Assembly: GCF_047345415.1 (NCBI RefSeq)
Contig: NZ_JBLFEP010000002.1
Location: 248,001 to 312,000 of the forward strand
DNA from: Maribacter_C sp947494565
GTDB taxonomy: Bacteria; Bacteroidota; Bacteroidia; Flavobacteriales; Flavobacteriaceae
DNA: 64,000 bases
Direction: 5' to 3'
The notes beneath the pieces are model-generated. The model did not search any database and was not told the DNA's origin. It saw only the letters and a list, made by a program, of their open reading frames with translations. How positions within the stretch are numbered: position 1 is the stretch's first letter; the number at the start of each line of letters is the position of its first letter. Both the position numbers and the translations under genes were made by a program. This document shows positions 18,324 through 26,506 of this stretch, one piece after another.

Positions 18324-18838
18324 CACTAGAAATCATTGTATTTATCGGAGCGATCCTATTCGGAATAGTTTGGTATTGGAGCGAGTCAAAAAGTAACAAG
18401 CTCTATCGCTTGGGAAATCGGATTACCCATGCGAAAGACTTGCAAATGAGGTCTGATAACCGAAAAGGGTTTTTGCATCAACAGCCATTTTTAGTTCGGT
18501 TGGTTTGGGTAACTGTCGCATTTGCACTTGGTGCTGCCCTGGTCACTTTTGTAACCCCGATCAACGTTTTCTTCATTCAGTATTTTGCATCCGCTATAGT
18601 GGGAACCTTGATCGGGAGCTATATCGCTTCCGCAGTGATTTTTACGAGGGATAGTACGAGCAAGGAAAATCTTGAAAAAGTGTTTGACAAGGGAAAGGAG
18701 TTCGTGGAAGATTTGGTAGATAGTGATGAAGAGGTCAAGGAAGAACCCCACCAGCAAACAGTCGAAGAAAAGCAACCGGAAGCCGAGGTCAAAAAATCGG
18801 CCAGAGATCGACTGAAGGATAAAGGGATGATCAAGTAG
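18320..18838 (+). CDS. Small membrane protein of the AAA+ cluster
   Basis: A 172-aa protein. Its ATG overlaps the previous stop in ATGA. It has one N-terminal span (TLEIIVFIGAILFGIVWYW), two spans near the middle (LVWVTVAFALGAALVTFVTP and FFIQYFASAIVGTLIGSYIA) and a highly charged C-terminal tail of about 60 residues rich in E and K (DSDEEVKEEPHQQ...), ending SARDRLKDKGMIK. With three predicted helices the tail would be on the opposite side from the N-terminus. It would give the cytoplasmic AAA+ and coiled-coil proteins a membrane anchor. Family unknown to me. Confidence 0.7.
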   Translation: MTLEIIVFIGAILFGIVWYWSESKSNKLYRLGNRITHAKDLQMRSDNRKGFLHQQPFLVRLVWVTVAFALGAALVTFVTPINVFFIQYFASAIVGTLIGSYIASAVIFTRDSTSKENLEKVFDKGKEFVEDLVDSDEEVKEEPHQQTVEEKQPEAEVKKSARDRLKDKGMIK

Positions 18839-18915
18839 CTTACCGTCACATCGAACACAATCGAGATGGATATAATCTAGCTAGTTGAAGTGGTAAGAAA
18901 GCTTAATTATTGAAG

Positions 18916-19320
18916 ATGATACAGTATTTGTATTGGGGGTTGTTCGCCGTCGGAATGGTTTTGTTGTATTTCGCAATGCGTTCCTATAACAATACACGAG
19001 ACCTGCTGAGTACCGGAATAAAAACAGCGGCTACCGTTGTTGATATGATAACGGTACATGACAGCGACGGCTCAACCTATAAACCTGTTTTTGAATTTAC
19101 GGACCGTCAGCAAAAACTACGTAGATATCGAAGTGAGGTAAGCTCACGTCCACCGGCATATAAGATAGGGGAAAAAGTCAAGATAGTGTATGACGAACAC
19201 GATGATGACGAAGTAAAAACCCTTTCGTTTTGGGGCTTGTACCGTTGGTGCATCATTTTGTTGTGTAGCGCGTCATCCCTTCTGATAATTGGTGGAGGCT
19301 ACCTGCTCTACACGTTATAA
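18916..19320 (+). CDS. DUF3592-type membrane protein
   Basis: A 134-aa protein with a hydrophobic helix at each end (MIQYLYWGLFAVGMVLLYFA; CIILLCSASSLLIIGGGYLL) and between them a small beta domain with TAATVVDMITVHDSDGSTY, KPVFEFTD and YKIGEKVKIVYDEHD, the pattern of DUF3592 proteins, whose function is unknown. The frame opens at TTG 18910, but the ATG two codons later at 18916 is the natural start. It is 77 nt after the previous gene and on the same strand, so it is a probable member of the cluster, although DUF3592 proteins also occur alone. Confidence 0.75.
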   Translation: MIQYLYWGLFAVGMVLLYFAMRSYNNTRDLLSTGIKTAATVVDMITVHDSDGSTYKPVFEFTDRQQKLRRYRSEVSSRPPAYKIGEKVKIVYDEHDDDEVKTLSFWGLYRWCIILLCSASSLLIIGGGYLLYTL

Positions 19321-19396
19321 AGGCGTAAATTGAAAGTAGCATTTGAGCTAGGTGGGAAGTGAAATAAGGATGCGAATAAAAAAGGGAACGAAATCA

Positions 19397-19813
19397 ATGA
19401 AACAAAGAATTGCGCATATTGCCCTGGTCGTAAAAGACTATGATGAGGCCCTAGCGTTTTACACGGAAAAATTGGATTTCCAAGTTCTGGAAGACACCAA
19501 GTTGAGTGATGAAAAAAGATGGGTGGTCATCGCTCCCCCGGGAGCAGACGAGTGTAGCTTGTTGCTGGCAAAAGCCGCTAATGAAAGGCAAGCGGAAAGC
19601 ATTGGAAACCAAACCGGAGGAAGGGTGTTTTTATTTCTTTTCACGGATGATTTCTGGAGAGACTACAATGCGATGCTAGAGAGAGGGATTAGTTTTACAC
19701 GACCTCCTACGGAATACGACTATGGCACGGTTGCCGTTTTCGAAGATCTCTACGGAAATCTATGGGATTTACTAGAACCGAGTAATCAGAATACAGGACT
19801 GATAAAAAATTAA
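19397..19813 (+). CDS. VOC-superfamily (glyoxalase-like) protein
   Basis: A 138-aa protein, MKQRIAHIALVVKDYDEALA, with the first VOC unit opening at IAHIALVV and the second in RVFLFLFTDDFWRDYNAMLE, closing with TVAVFEDLYGNLWDLLEP. H7, and E113 near FEDLYGN, are in the positions of typical VOC metal ligands. An upstream start at 19352 in the same frame would add 15 basic residues unlike the family, so I use 19397. It lies 4 nt before the large membrane protein gene, suggesting cotranscription. The substrate is unknown; its link to the AAA+ cluster is positional. Confidence 0.8.
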   Translation: MKQRIAHIALVVKDYDEALAFYTEKLDFQVLEDTKLSDEKRWVVIAPPGADECSLLLAKAANERQAESIGNQTGGRVFLFLFTDDFWRDYNAMLERGISFTRPPTEYDYGTVAVFEDLYGNLWDLLEPSNQNTGLIKN

Positions 19814-19817
19814 AAAA

Positions 19818-21497
19818 ATGATCAAATCATACTATCAAAAAGGGAAAAAACAAAAACGAATCGTCATCATTGGTGGAATCATCCTCGTGCTATTGTTGTT
19901 TTTTCTTCGGGATGACTATCAACCCGTCTTGCTGTTTCTAAGAAAATACATTTTTATAATCCTCTTGGGGATCGGCTTTTTATGGTTTACCCTTGCGAAG
20001 TTCAGGAACGCCGCCAGTACAGTAAAACGCCTGTTGATTCTTGTGGGTATCGCTGCTTTTTTTGCCACGTTGTGGTTCTTCGGATGGAAATTGAATCTGT
20101 ACAACTATATGCAGACCTACAACGTCTTCAATAATTTGAATTTAGAAGAACTTGAGGAGCTCCCACTTACGCAAAACGAGCGGATACAGCCCTTTAATAA
20201 TATCGTGACCATGGCCTACGAATCGGTAGGGGAGACCCAAGAGGTGTCATTGCCACAGCTGGTGCGTGTCGATAGTACCAATCAATGGACCATGGCGGTT
20301 CAACCGGCCAAAGAGTATACGTGGCAACGGATGAATGATAATACCGAAGAGATTTTCGTCGTGGAGAGTACCTCGCCCTTCCCCCGTTTTTCAAATGAGA
20401 ATCGCGTGCCGGTTACCTTTTCGATCGGAGAATCATTGGCCTTTAGTCGTAACACCTATAACGCCGTGGTACAGCGCTTCAATTTTTTTCAGTTGTTCAC
20501 TATGGAGCCTAGTGATGTTTTTTACATGAAAAACGATGCAGGCAATTGGGTGCAAGTGGTGAACTTGATCAAATGGAAAGGCTTCTTCTTTCCCTACCCG
20601 ACATATGGCGGAGTGATGGTCGTTGATTCGGGAGAACATGACCTGCAAGACTATCTAGAACGTATAACCATAGGGAAAGGAAGCTATATCGCCCCGGACG
20701 AGATTCAGGAGTACCCCTATCTGAAAGGCCAGAATACCTTGGCCGAACGTATTTCGCAGCTACAAGCACAATCGCTTCAATTTCTCGGAGGGTTTACCGA
20801 TCCCCTGCCCTGGAACATGAAGACAGCGGTCAAAATTCCAGAGTTGCCCGAAGACCAAAACCAGCAACCTTATGTGACCGATTTTGATTTTGAAGGGATG
20901 CCGACCGAGGCCGTAAATGGACTCTACCACTGGTTTGGTCTTGAGCCGATTGGAGATGAGCGCACCAGTTTGGCATTTAGCGTAATGATTCCGGCCGATG
21001 GAACCCAGAAATTATACTATTACGACCATTCAGCGAAAAAAGAAGGGTATGCAGGAGTATCCGCAATGCCGCTGAAGGTCATAGAATCAAAAAAGGAGTA
21101 CGACTGGTCCGTGAATAAGCCAGTGGAATTTCGCCCGTTTATAAAGAAAATCGCAGGTAAGAAACGAATGTTCGTTTTAGGTACTGTTGCTGCTATTCGA
21201 GATGATAGCAAACAATTCGATGGGGCTGCAACGCCCGACTTGGCCTTGGTCGATGCCGAATATCGTGATGTCATCTGGATCGATGCTAAGCATCCCTCTA
21301 AATGGACGACCACTATTCTGAACCAATTAGGTGAAACGTGGAAGGCCTCTGAAAACCTGACCGAAGAACAGCTCTATCCGAATAAAAACGATTTGGATAT
21401 GAATCCCGCCGCAATGGATTCTATTCCCGTAATGGAAATCGAAATCGACTCCATGGCAATGAAAGCAGCTGAGGTACTTTCCGATAGCCTAAAATAG
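19818..21497 (+). CDS. Membrane protein with large extracytoplasmic domain
   Basis: A 559-aa protein. A basic N-terminus (YYQKGKKQKR) is followed by three hydrophobic helices within the first ~100 residues (IVIIGGIILVLLLFFL; YIFIILLGIGFLWFTL; LLILVGIAAFFATLWFFGW) and then about 455 soluble residues of mixed strand and helix, including FFFPYPTYGGVMVVDSG and a C-terminal acidic tail rich in D, M and E. With an odd number of spans and a cytoplasmic basic start, the large domain should face the periplasm. I do not recognise it. As the last gene of the 12.4-21.5 kb run it may be the envelope-facing sensor or effector of the cluster. Confidence 0.7.
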   Translation: MIKSYYQKGKKQKRIVIIGGIILVLLLFFLRDDYQPVLLFLRKYIFIILLGIGFLWFTLAKFRNAASTVKRLLILVGIAAFFATLWFFGWKLNLYNYMQTYNVFNNLNLEELEELPLTQNERIQPFNNIVTMAYESVGETQEVSLPQLVRVDSTNQWTMAVQPAKEYTWQRMNDNTEEIFVVESTSPFPRFSNENRVPVTFSIGESLAFSRNTYNAVVQRFNFFQLFTMEPSDVFYMKNDAGNWVQVVNLIKWKGFFFPYPTYGGVMVVDSGEHDLQDYLERITIGKGSYIAPDEIQEYPYLKGQNTLAERISQLQAQSLQFLGGFTDPLPWNMKTAVKIPELPEDQNQQPYVTDFDFEGMPTEAVNGLYHWFGLEPIGDERTSLAFSVMIPADGTQKLYYYDHSAKKEGYAGVSAMPLKVIESKKEYDWSVNKPVEFRPFIKKIAGKKRMFVLGTVAAIRDDSKQFDGAATPDLALVDAEYRDVIWIDAKHPSKWTTTILNQLGETWKASENLTEEQLYPNKNDLDMNPAAMDSIPVMEIEIDSMAMKAAEVLSDSLK

Positions 21498-21549
21498 AAG
21501 ACAAAGGTCCAGTTTTCAGTGCATTGAAAATGAAGGTGTCCGAGCTGTA

Positions 21550-24500
21550 TTAAAATCCATGATACCCATAGCCACCATACGAATTGGGGCGATAGACTTC
21601 TGCACGTTTTCGGTCTTTTAAGACAAAGGCTTCAGAAGCATACTGTATTGCTTCCTTGTCGGTGTCGGTATCTTCGATTCTCAATCCATCGCTTTTGTAA
21701 AAGGGTCTAGGAGAAAGTCTTTCCGCAGGATCAAAGACTAAAAGATGGATTTTGAAATTTTTGTCGTAATCGGTCCCTTTTCGAGTTTTGAAAAAATAAC
21801 CCGTGTAGTTCTTTCCTTTATAACTCAAGGGTTGTTGTTTTAAAAAGTGTATCGAATCACGTTCAGCGTTGAAATGGTAGGTATCAAAGACCAAGGCCTC
21901 AGCCAGATGTTTTGTGTTCTTATAGCGAATTGGGAATAGATTCAGTTTACCTGTGTTCTTCAATTTGTTGAATAACAGCACCCTACTATTCAGGTCGGCA
22001 GCGAGTGTGTCCAGTAAAGCTCTTGGTACGGTAAGTTCATTTTCGGACAATAGGGTCGCATATGTTGTTCTGATTTTTGGGTCGCGTATCAATTGTAGAC
22101 GATTGAAAAACTGCTTCACCTCTTTTTCTTTAATAAATGGGTACAGTAAAATGGCGTAGTCTTCCAATACTTTGGTGCTGTTAGTAAAGGAATTGGCTTG
22201 GGTATTGTAATAATTTGCAGCTCTATTGGTCGCTCCTCCTACCTTGCCCAGTTGCCTTTTCAATTGAATCTTGGCGTCGTTTAAAATCTGCTTACGATAT
22301 TTCTTATAGCTCCTTGCTTTGACCAATCCGTTAGATTGTAGTTTCGCCAACATTGTGAAAATAGGAGACTTGTATTCTTCTATGGCACTGTAATCAAGGA
22401 TTTCAGGATAGAGGTTCCTTGCAAGGGGTAGACTATCGCTATAGGGCTTGAAAATATTTTGGATATCGAAAGTGTTCGAGACCAAGGGTAGGTCTTTTGA
22501 CATCAACTCAAGTAACAAGGCTACCGACTCCTCATCCGCCTTTTTGGTAATCGCACTAAGTATTAAGGTCTGTGCACTGGAGTTATTGTATGACTTCAAA
22601 TAGAAATCCTTGAAAAAAGGGATGACATCGGGGTCATCTAAACGTGACAACTTCTGGATCAAGTGGGATTGGATGTCCTTTTTGTCTTCGGGATAATGGA
22701 ATTCCGAAATATAATATTTTAACGAATCGATATGCTTGTTTTGAAACCGTACAAAGGGATAGCCTTCTTTCACAATGCTATCATTTTTTCGGAGTGCTGC
22801 AAAAAAGGTAGCGGTCTTATCTTCTAGAATAGAACTACCGATAATGGTATCCATCGGTCTAAAATTTTCAAAGAATTCGCGAACGAATTTCGTCGGCTTA
22901 TGAACGGTGTCGATTTTGGCCTTGACCTCGTACAGTAAGCCATCTTTGACCACATTTTTGATCCATATCCCCCTAGTGCTAGCCGTATCCGTCAATACAA
23001 GGTCCAATATATGTTCCCCGGTGGCCGAGGTTTGGCACGATTCATTCTGTATTGTAAAGCGCTTGTCGGCGTATATCTTTTTACGGAGGGCCCATACCGA
23101 GTCTATATGTTCGAACATCAAAAAGTCATGTGATTTGTTCAATTCCACCGCAACTGCTTCGTTGTTTTTATTCTGGTATATGGTTTTCTTGTTGTAAGCA
23201 CTATAGGCCTTGGGTTTGTTTTGACCAGTATAGTAGTTGTTGCTGTTTTCAACGAATTTCGCCGGCTTTACGGAGGTTTGGGTACTAAAAAACAAAGCGG
23301 TATCCGTGACGGTCTCAAAGGGTTCGTGATATGCGGGATCTTCGATTTTAAAAGACTCAAAAAATGCCCTTGCCTGTGCACTTTCGGCGGTAACGGTCCC
23401 TAATAAATAATAATCGCCCCTTTTGAAAACGCTTCTCAGGTACAACTGTTTACTTCGAGCGGAGTCAATGACGGCCTTCGAATCCAAATGATTTCCTTGA
23501 AGAGTTTGGTATTCGGGATTCAGCTTTAGATCTTGGTAGAACCGCTTTTGTATCTGTTTGAGCTCAAAGGCATCTTCTTCAATGAACGCAAAATCATTGA
23601 GCGTTGCCTTTTTCAAGAAATAATACGAGTCGGTAATGGAGTCATAACCATGAACGAAACGATCGCCCTTACGCGTGCGGTTCGTAAACGTATACAGCGA
23701 TGGCATCCGAATCTCGAAATCCTGATAGTGGGAAGAAACGGGCGATAGCCTTTTTTCAAAGTCTTTGAATTTCAAACTATTGAAAATGGTATCGGAATAG
23801 GTATGTACATAATCACCCTCACCACCCATTTTGAAAATCAATATTTCCAAAGGTGAAAGAAAGATTTGATAGCGTTGTCGGTCACCGTTCTTCAATTGAT
23901 TTTTGATATCGAGCCCCTGAAGCCCGTTTTTGGTAATTGTGGTTTTCTCTAAAATCTTACCAGGAATATTTTCAAATAGGAGCTTATCAATGGTCTCGAG
24001 CGTATATTCCCCATCTGGCCTCAAAAACGGAAAAATAGGGATACGATTGAGCATAACATAACTTCCATTGGCCAGATCGGGAGCTATATAGGTTGTGGTC
24101 ACATTCTCTGTGATCGGATATAATTTGTTCGGTAGTGCTATACTGAAAAAGCCATCGTCCGGCTGAACCTTGAAATAACGATTCTCACGTAAAGTGGTAT
24201 CTATCTTCTCCTTGATTCGTTTTCCCCTATTCGTAGTTCTTGAAACCAAAGGTTTTAGCGTGTATCCTTTTTCACGTAACATGGCGATTACCCCTTGTTT
24301 ACCAGGTAAGTGAGCGGCGCCGATACCGGCAAAGACCTTCGCCTTACGAATGGCAGAGTCGAGTTTCTGGGCCATATTTTGGTTCCTTATAAAGAGCATG
24401 TTCTTGAGATAATGTTGGGTGTACATGGCCTTATCTATAGAATCTAGCATATTGATGTCGCGATTGCGATAGGCGTCTTGTAAGAGCGATAGTGGATCTT

Positions 24501-25086
24501 GCTCTTGCATTTTTTTCTGCAACCATTCATCGGGTTTGGGTTTTACCGCATTCAAACTTGCCCGCCCCACAAGCGCCGAAGACTCTTCTAGGTCTTCTAG
24601 GGCCAATACGGGTTTATCGAACTTTCTGCCCGCTTGGTAGATAAACATATCGAGGTAGGTCTCCTCCTCAAAGTTTTGGGAGTATTCGGTAGTGCGGTAT
24701 AGAATGGAGTTGATACGTCGGTCTTCAAAGGCAATATAGGCACCCAATTCTTCTTTCTTTGGGTTTTTTACCATAAAGGGGTATCGATAGAAACCTTTTG
24801 AAACGAACCCATTGCCTTGACCATATCCGCTCATCCCCATAGCATCTTCGTTGTCCAGCCACGTACTGGGATCCGATTCCAAGGCGATAACATCGCTTTG
24901 GTCTAGGGCTTCGTAAAAAACGTCATCCAAACGAAAGGCGATACGTTTGCTCACGTGCATGGTACCATAGAGATAAGAACGCTCTTTCAGACCATTGCCG
25001 GAAATCTCCCAAAGCAGGCTATTTTGCTCTTGTGACAATCCCGCAATCGAAAAAAACGCAAAAAGTAGTAGTATAACTATTCGCAT
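21550..25086 (-). CDS. TraB/GumN-domain protein with ~850-aa C-terminal extension
   Basis: From the ATG at 25086, which opens the signal peptide MRIVILLLFAFFSIAGLSQ, the product is 1178 aa. Residues ~20-285 carry the TraB/Tiki hallmarks: SYLYGTMHVSK with the conserved histidine, a downstream glutamate in VIALESDPS, and a closing AGIGAAHLPGKQGVIAMLRE. Family members are putative metallohydrolases or haem-binding proteins of ~300 aa. Here the domain is followed by ~850 residues of unknown fold, with strand-rich modules and a helical, repeat-like part near 850-1000. A frame extension to 25134 would displace the signal peptide. It is divergent from hemH. Secreted to the periplasm or outer membrane. 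Confidence 0.75.
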   Translation of the reverse strand: MRIVILLLFAFFSIAGLSQEQNSLLWEISGNGLKERSYLYGTMHVSKRIAFRLDDVFYEALDQSDVIALESDPSTWLDNEDAMGMSGYGQGNGFVSKGFYRYPFMVKNPKKEELGAYIAFEDRRINSILYRTTEYSQNFEEETYLDMFIYQAGRKFDKPVLALEDLEESSALVGRASLNAVKPKPDEWLQKKMQEQDPLSLLQDAYRNRDINMLDSIDKAMYTQHYLKNMLFIRNQNMAQKLDSAIRKAKVFAGIGAAHLPGKQGVIAMLREKGYTLKPLVSRTTNRGKRIKEKIDTTLRENRYFKVQPDDGFFSIALPNKLYPITENVTTTYIAPDLANGSYVMLNRIPIFPFLRPDGEYTLETIDKLLFENIPGKILEKTTITKNGLQGLDIKNQLKNGDRQRYQIFLSPLEILIFKMGGEGDYVHTYSDTIFNSLKFKDFEKRLSPVSSHYQDFEIRMPSLYTFTNRTRKGDRFVHGYDSITDSYYFLKKATLNDFAFIEEDAFELKQIQKRFYQDLKLNPEYQTLQGNHLDSKAVIDSARSKQLYLRSVFKRGDYYLLGTVTAESAQARAFFESFKIEDPAYHEPFETVTDTALFFSTQTSVKPAKFVENSNNYYTGQNKPKAYSAYNKKTIYQNKNNEAVAVELNKSHDFLMFEHIDSVWALRKKIYADKRFTIQNESCQTSATGEHILDLVLTDTASTRGIWIKNVVKDGLLYEVKAKIDTVHKPTKFVREFFENFRPMDTIIGSSILEDKTATFFAALRKNDSIVKEGYPFVRFQNKHIDSLKYYISEFHYPEDKKDIQSHLIQKLSRLDDPDVIPFFKDFYLKSYNNSSAQTLILSAITKKADEESVALLLELMSKDLPLVSNTFDIQNIFKPYSDSLPLARNLYPEILDYSAIEEYKSPIFTMLAKLQSNGLVKARSYKKYRKQILNDAKIQLKRQLGKVGGATNRAANYYNTQANSFTNSTKVLEDYAILLYPFIKEKEVKQFFNRLQLIRDPKIRTTYATLLSENELTVPRALLDTLAADLNSRVLLFNKLKNTGKLNLFPIRYKNTKHLAEALVFDTYHFNAERDSIHFLKQQPLSYKGKNYTGYFFKTRKGTDYDKNFKIHLLVFDPAERLSPRPFYKSDGLRIEDTDTDKEAIQYASEAFVLKDRKRAEVYRPNSYGGYGYHGF

Positions 25087-25301
25087 AAAGGTGGTTTTGG
25101 TCGTCTGGGTTTTTACAAATTTAAAGAAGTACAAACCTCATTTTATCCCTAAAAACTGTGAAAGTTTTATAGATCTCTATTATAACGGGGAATTTCAGCT
25201 GGTATTTTCCTTATTTTGAAAATTCCATTTAGAATCGATATTCATTATGACACCATCAAAAAAGTTATGCTGTGAATTAAAGACAAGTTGCCTCTCAAAC
25301 C

Positions 25302-25309
25302 GTATTTTT
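25302..25309 (+). promoter_or_regulatory. Putative -7 element of the hemH promoter
   Basis: TATTTTTG matches the Bacteroidota -7 consensus TAnnTTTG and lies 21 nt before the hemH ATG, giving a short leader. A TTG at 25287-25289 is closer than the usual ~19-nt spacing, so the -33 is uncertain. The 244-nt divergent region with the TraB-like gene holds nothing else that I can name. Confidence 0.5.
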
Positions 25310-25330
25310 GCAATCGGAAAATAGAATGCT

Positions 25331-26362
25331 ATGAAAGGAGTTTTATTGGTGAATTTAGGTTCTCCGGATAGTCCCACCGCCAAAGATGTCAAGCCATACC
25401 TCGATGAGTTCTTAATGGATGAGCGCGTAATCGATGCGCCTAAATGGTTGCGTACCCTTTTGGTAAGAGGAATCATTTTACAGACCCGCCCCAAGAAATC
25501 CGCAAAGGCCTATGCCAAGATTTGGTGGGAAGAAGGTTCTCCCTTAATTGTATTGTCAGAACGATTTACCGAAAAGGTGAAGGCCCACACGAAAATGCCC
25601 GTTGCCCTGGGTATGCGTTATGGTAGCATGAGCATCAAAAAGGGATTGCAGCAACTCAAGGATCAAGGTGTTGATGAGGTTCTTTTGGTACCCTTGTATC
25701 CACATTATGCGATGTCCTCGTATGAGACCGTGGTTGTGAAAACCATGGAAGTAAAGGAGCAATCCTTTCCGGAAATGAAGCTGACCACCTTGCCCGCATT
25801 CTATAAGAGTCCCGAATACATCAAGGTATTGTCCGAGAGCATCGCGGAAGGACTCAAGGACTTTGACTATGACCACATTCTATTCTCATATCATGGTATC
25901 CCTGAACGACATATCCGTAAATCGGATCCTACGCGCTTTCATTGTAAAATCGATGGTAGCTGTTGTAGCGTCAACTCTGTAGCACACCATACGTGTTACC
26001 GCCATCAAGTATATGAAACCACCGAATTGGTCAAAGCTGAATTAGGGCTGCCCGAAGAAAAAGTGAGTTCCTCTTTTCAGTCGCGTCTCGCGGGGGATCC
26101 CTGGTTGAAACCCTATACCGACTTTGAGTTCGAACGCTTGGCAAAAGAGGGTAAAACCAAGTTGGCCGTAGTAACCGCTGCTTTTGTTTCCGACTGTCTC
26201 GAGACCTTGGAGGAAATCGCTATGGAAGGAAAAGAACAGTTTGAAGAAGCGGGCGGCGAGCAGTACAAACATATTCCGTGTCTAAACGATGGTGAGGCCT
26301 GGGTCAAAGTGATGGCCAAATGGATGAACGAGTGGGAAGTTAGCGGAGTCTTACCAGTATAG
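25331..26362 (+). CDS. hemH: Ferrochelatase
   Basis: A 343-aa enzyme inserting ferrous iron into protoporphyrin IX (or coproporphyrin III), the last step of haem synthesis. The N-terminus MKGVLLVNLGSPDSPT and the motif FSYHGIPERH with active-site H188 are diagnostic, and FVSDCLETLEEIA holds the conserved acidic residues. An insert has four cysteines, C205, C211, C212 and C222 (C-x5-CC-x9-C), as in ferrochelatases that carry an internal iron-sulfur cluster. In many flavobacteria hemH lies next to the AraC/hemA genes; here it is 23 kb away. No signal peptide; cytoplasmic or membrane-associated. Confidence 0.95.
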   Translation: MKGVLLVNLGSPDSPTAKDVKPYLDEFLMDERVIDAPKWLRTLLVRGIILQTRPKKSAKAYAKIWWEEGSPLIVLSERFTEKVKAHTKMPVALGMRYGSMSIKKGLQQLKDQGVDEVLLVPLYPHYAMSSYETVVVKTMEVKEQSFPEMKLTTLPAFYKSPEYIKVLSESIAEGLKDFDYDHILFSYHGIPERHIRKSDPTRFHCKIDGSCCSVNSVAHHTCYRHQVYETTELVKAELGLPEEKVSSSFQSRLAGDPWLKPYTDFEFERLAKEGKTKLAVVTAAFVSDCLETLEEIAMEGKEQFEEAGGEQYKHIPCLNDGEAWVKVMAKWMNEWEVSGVLPV

Positions 26363-26506
26363 TATTTCGATTTTCAGGATTAACGGTGGTTTCGAGCCTT
26401 TCGAATGGACGCAAGACAGGCGCTCGAGAAGTTGAAGTCTGTGTTTTCAATTCCATTTTTGGGGACGACGAACCATCCCAAAGCTAATTAGTTCAGCACA
26501 TAAACC

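Noticed and set aside
26393..26430. Inverted repeat CGAGCCT / AGGCGCTCG as hemH terminator
   Set aside because: The stem is imperfect with a long loop and no T-run, so I do not call a terminator.
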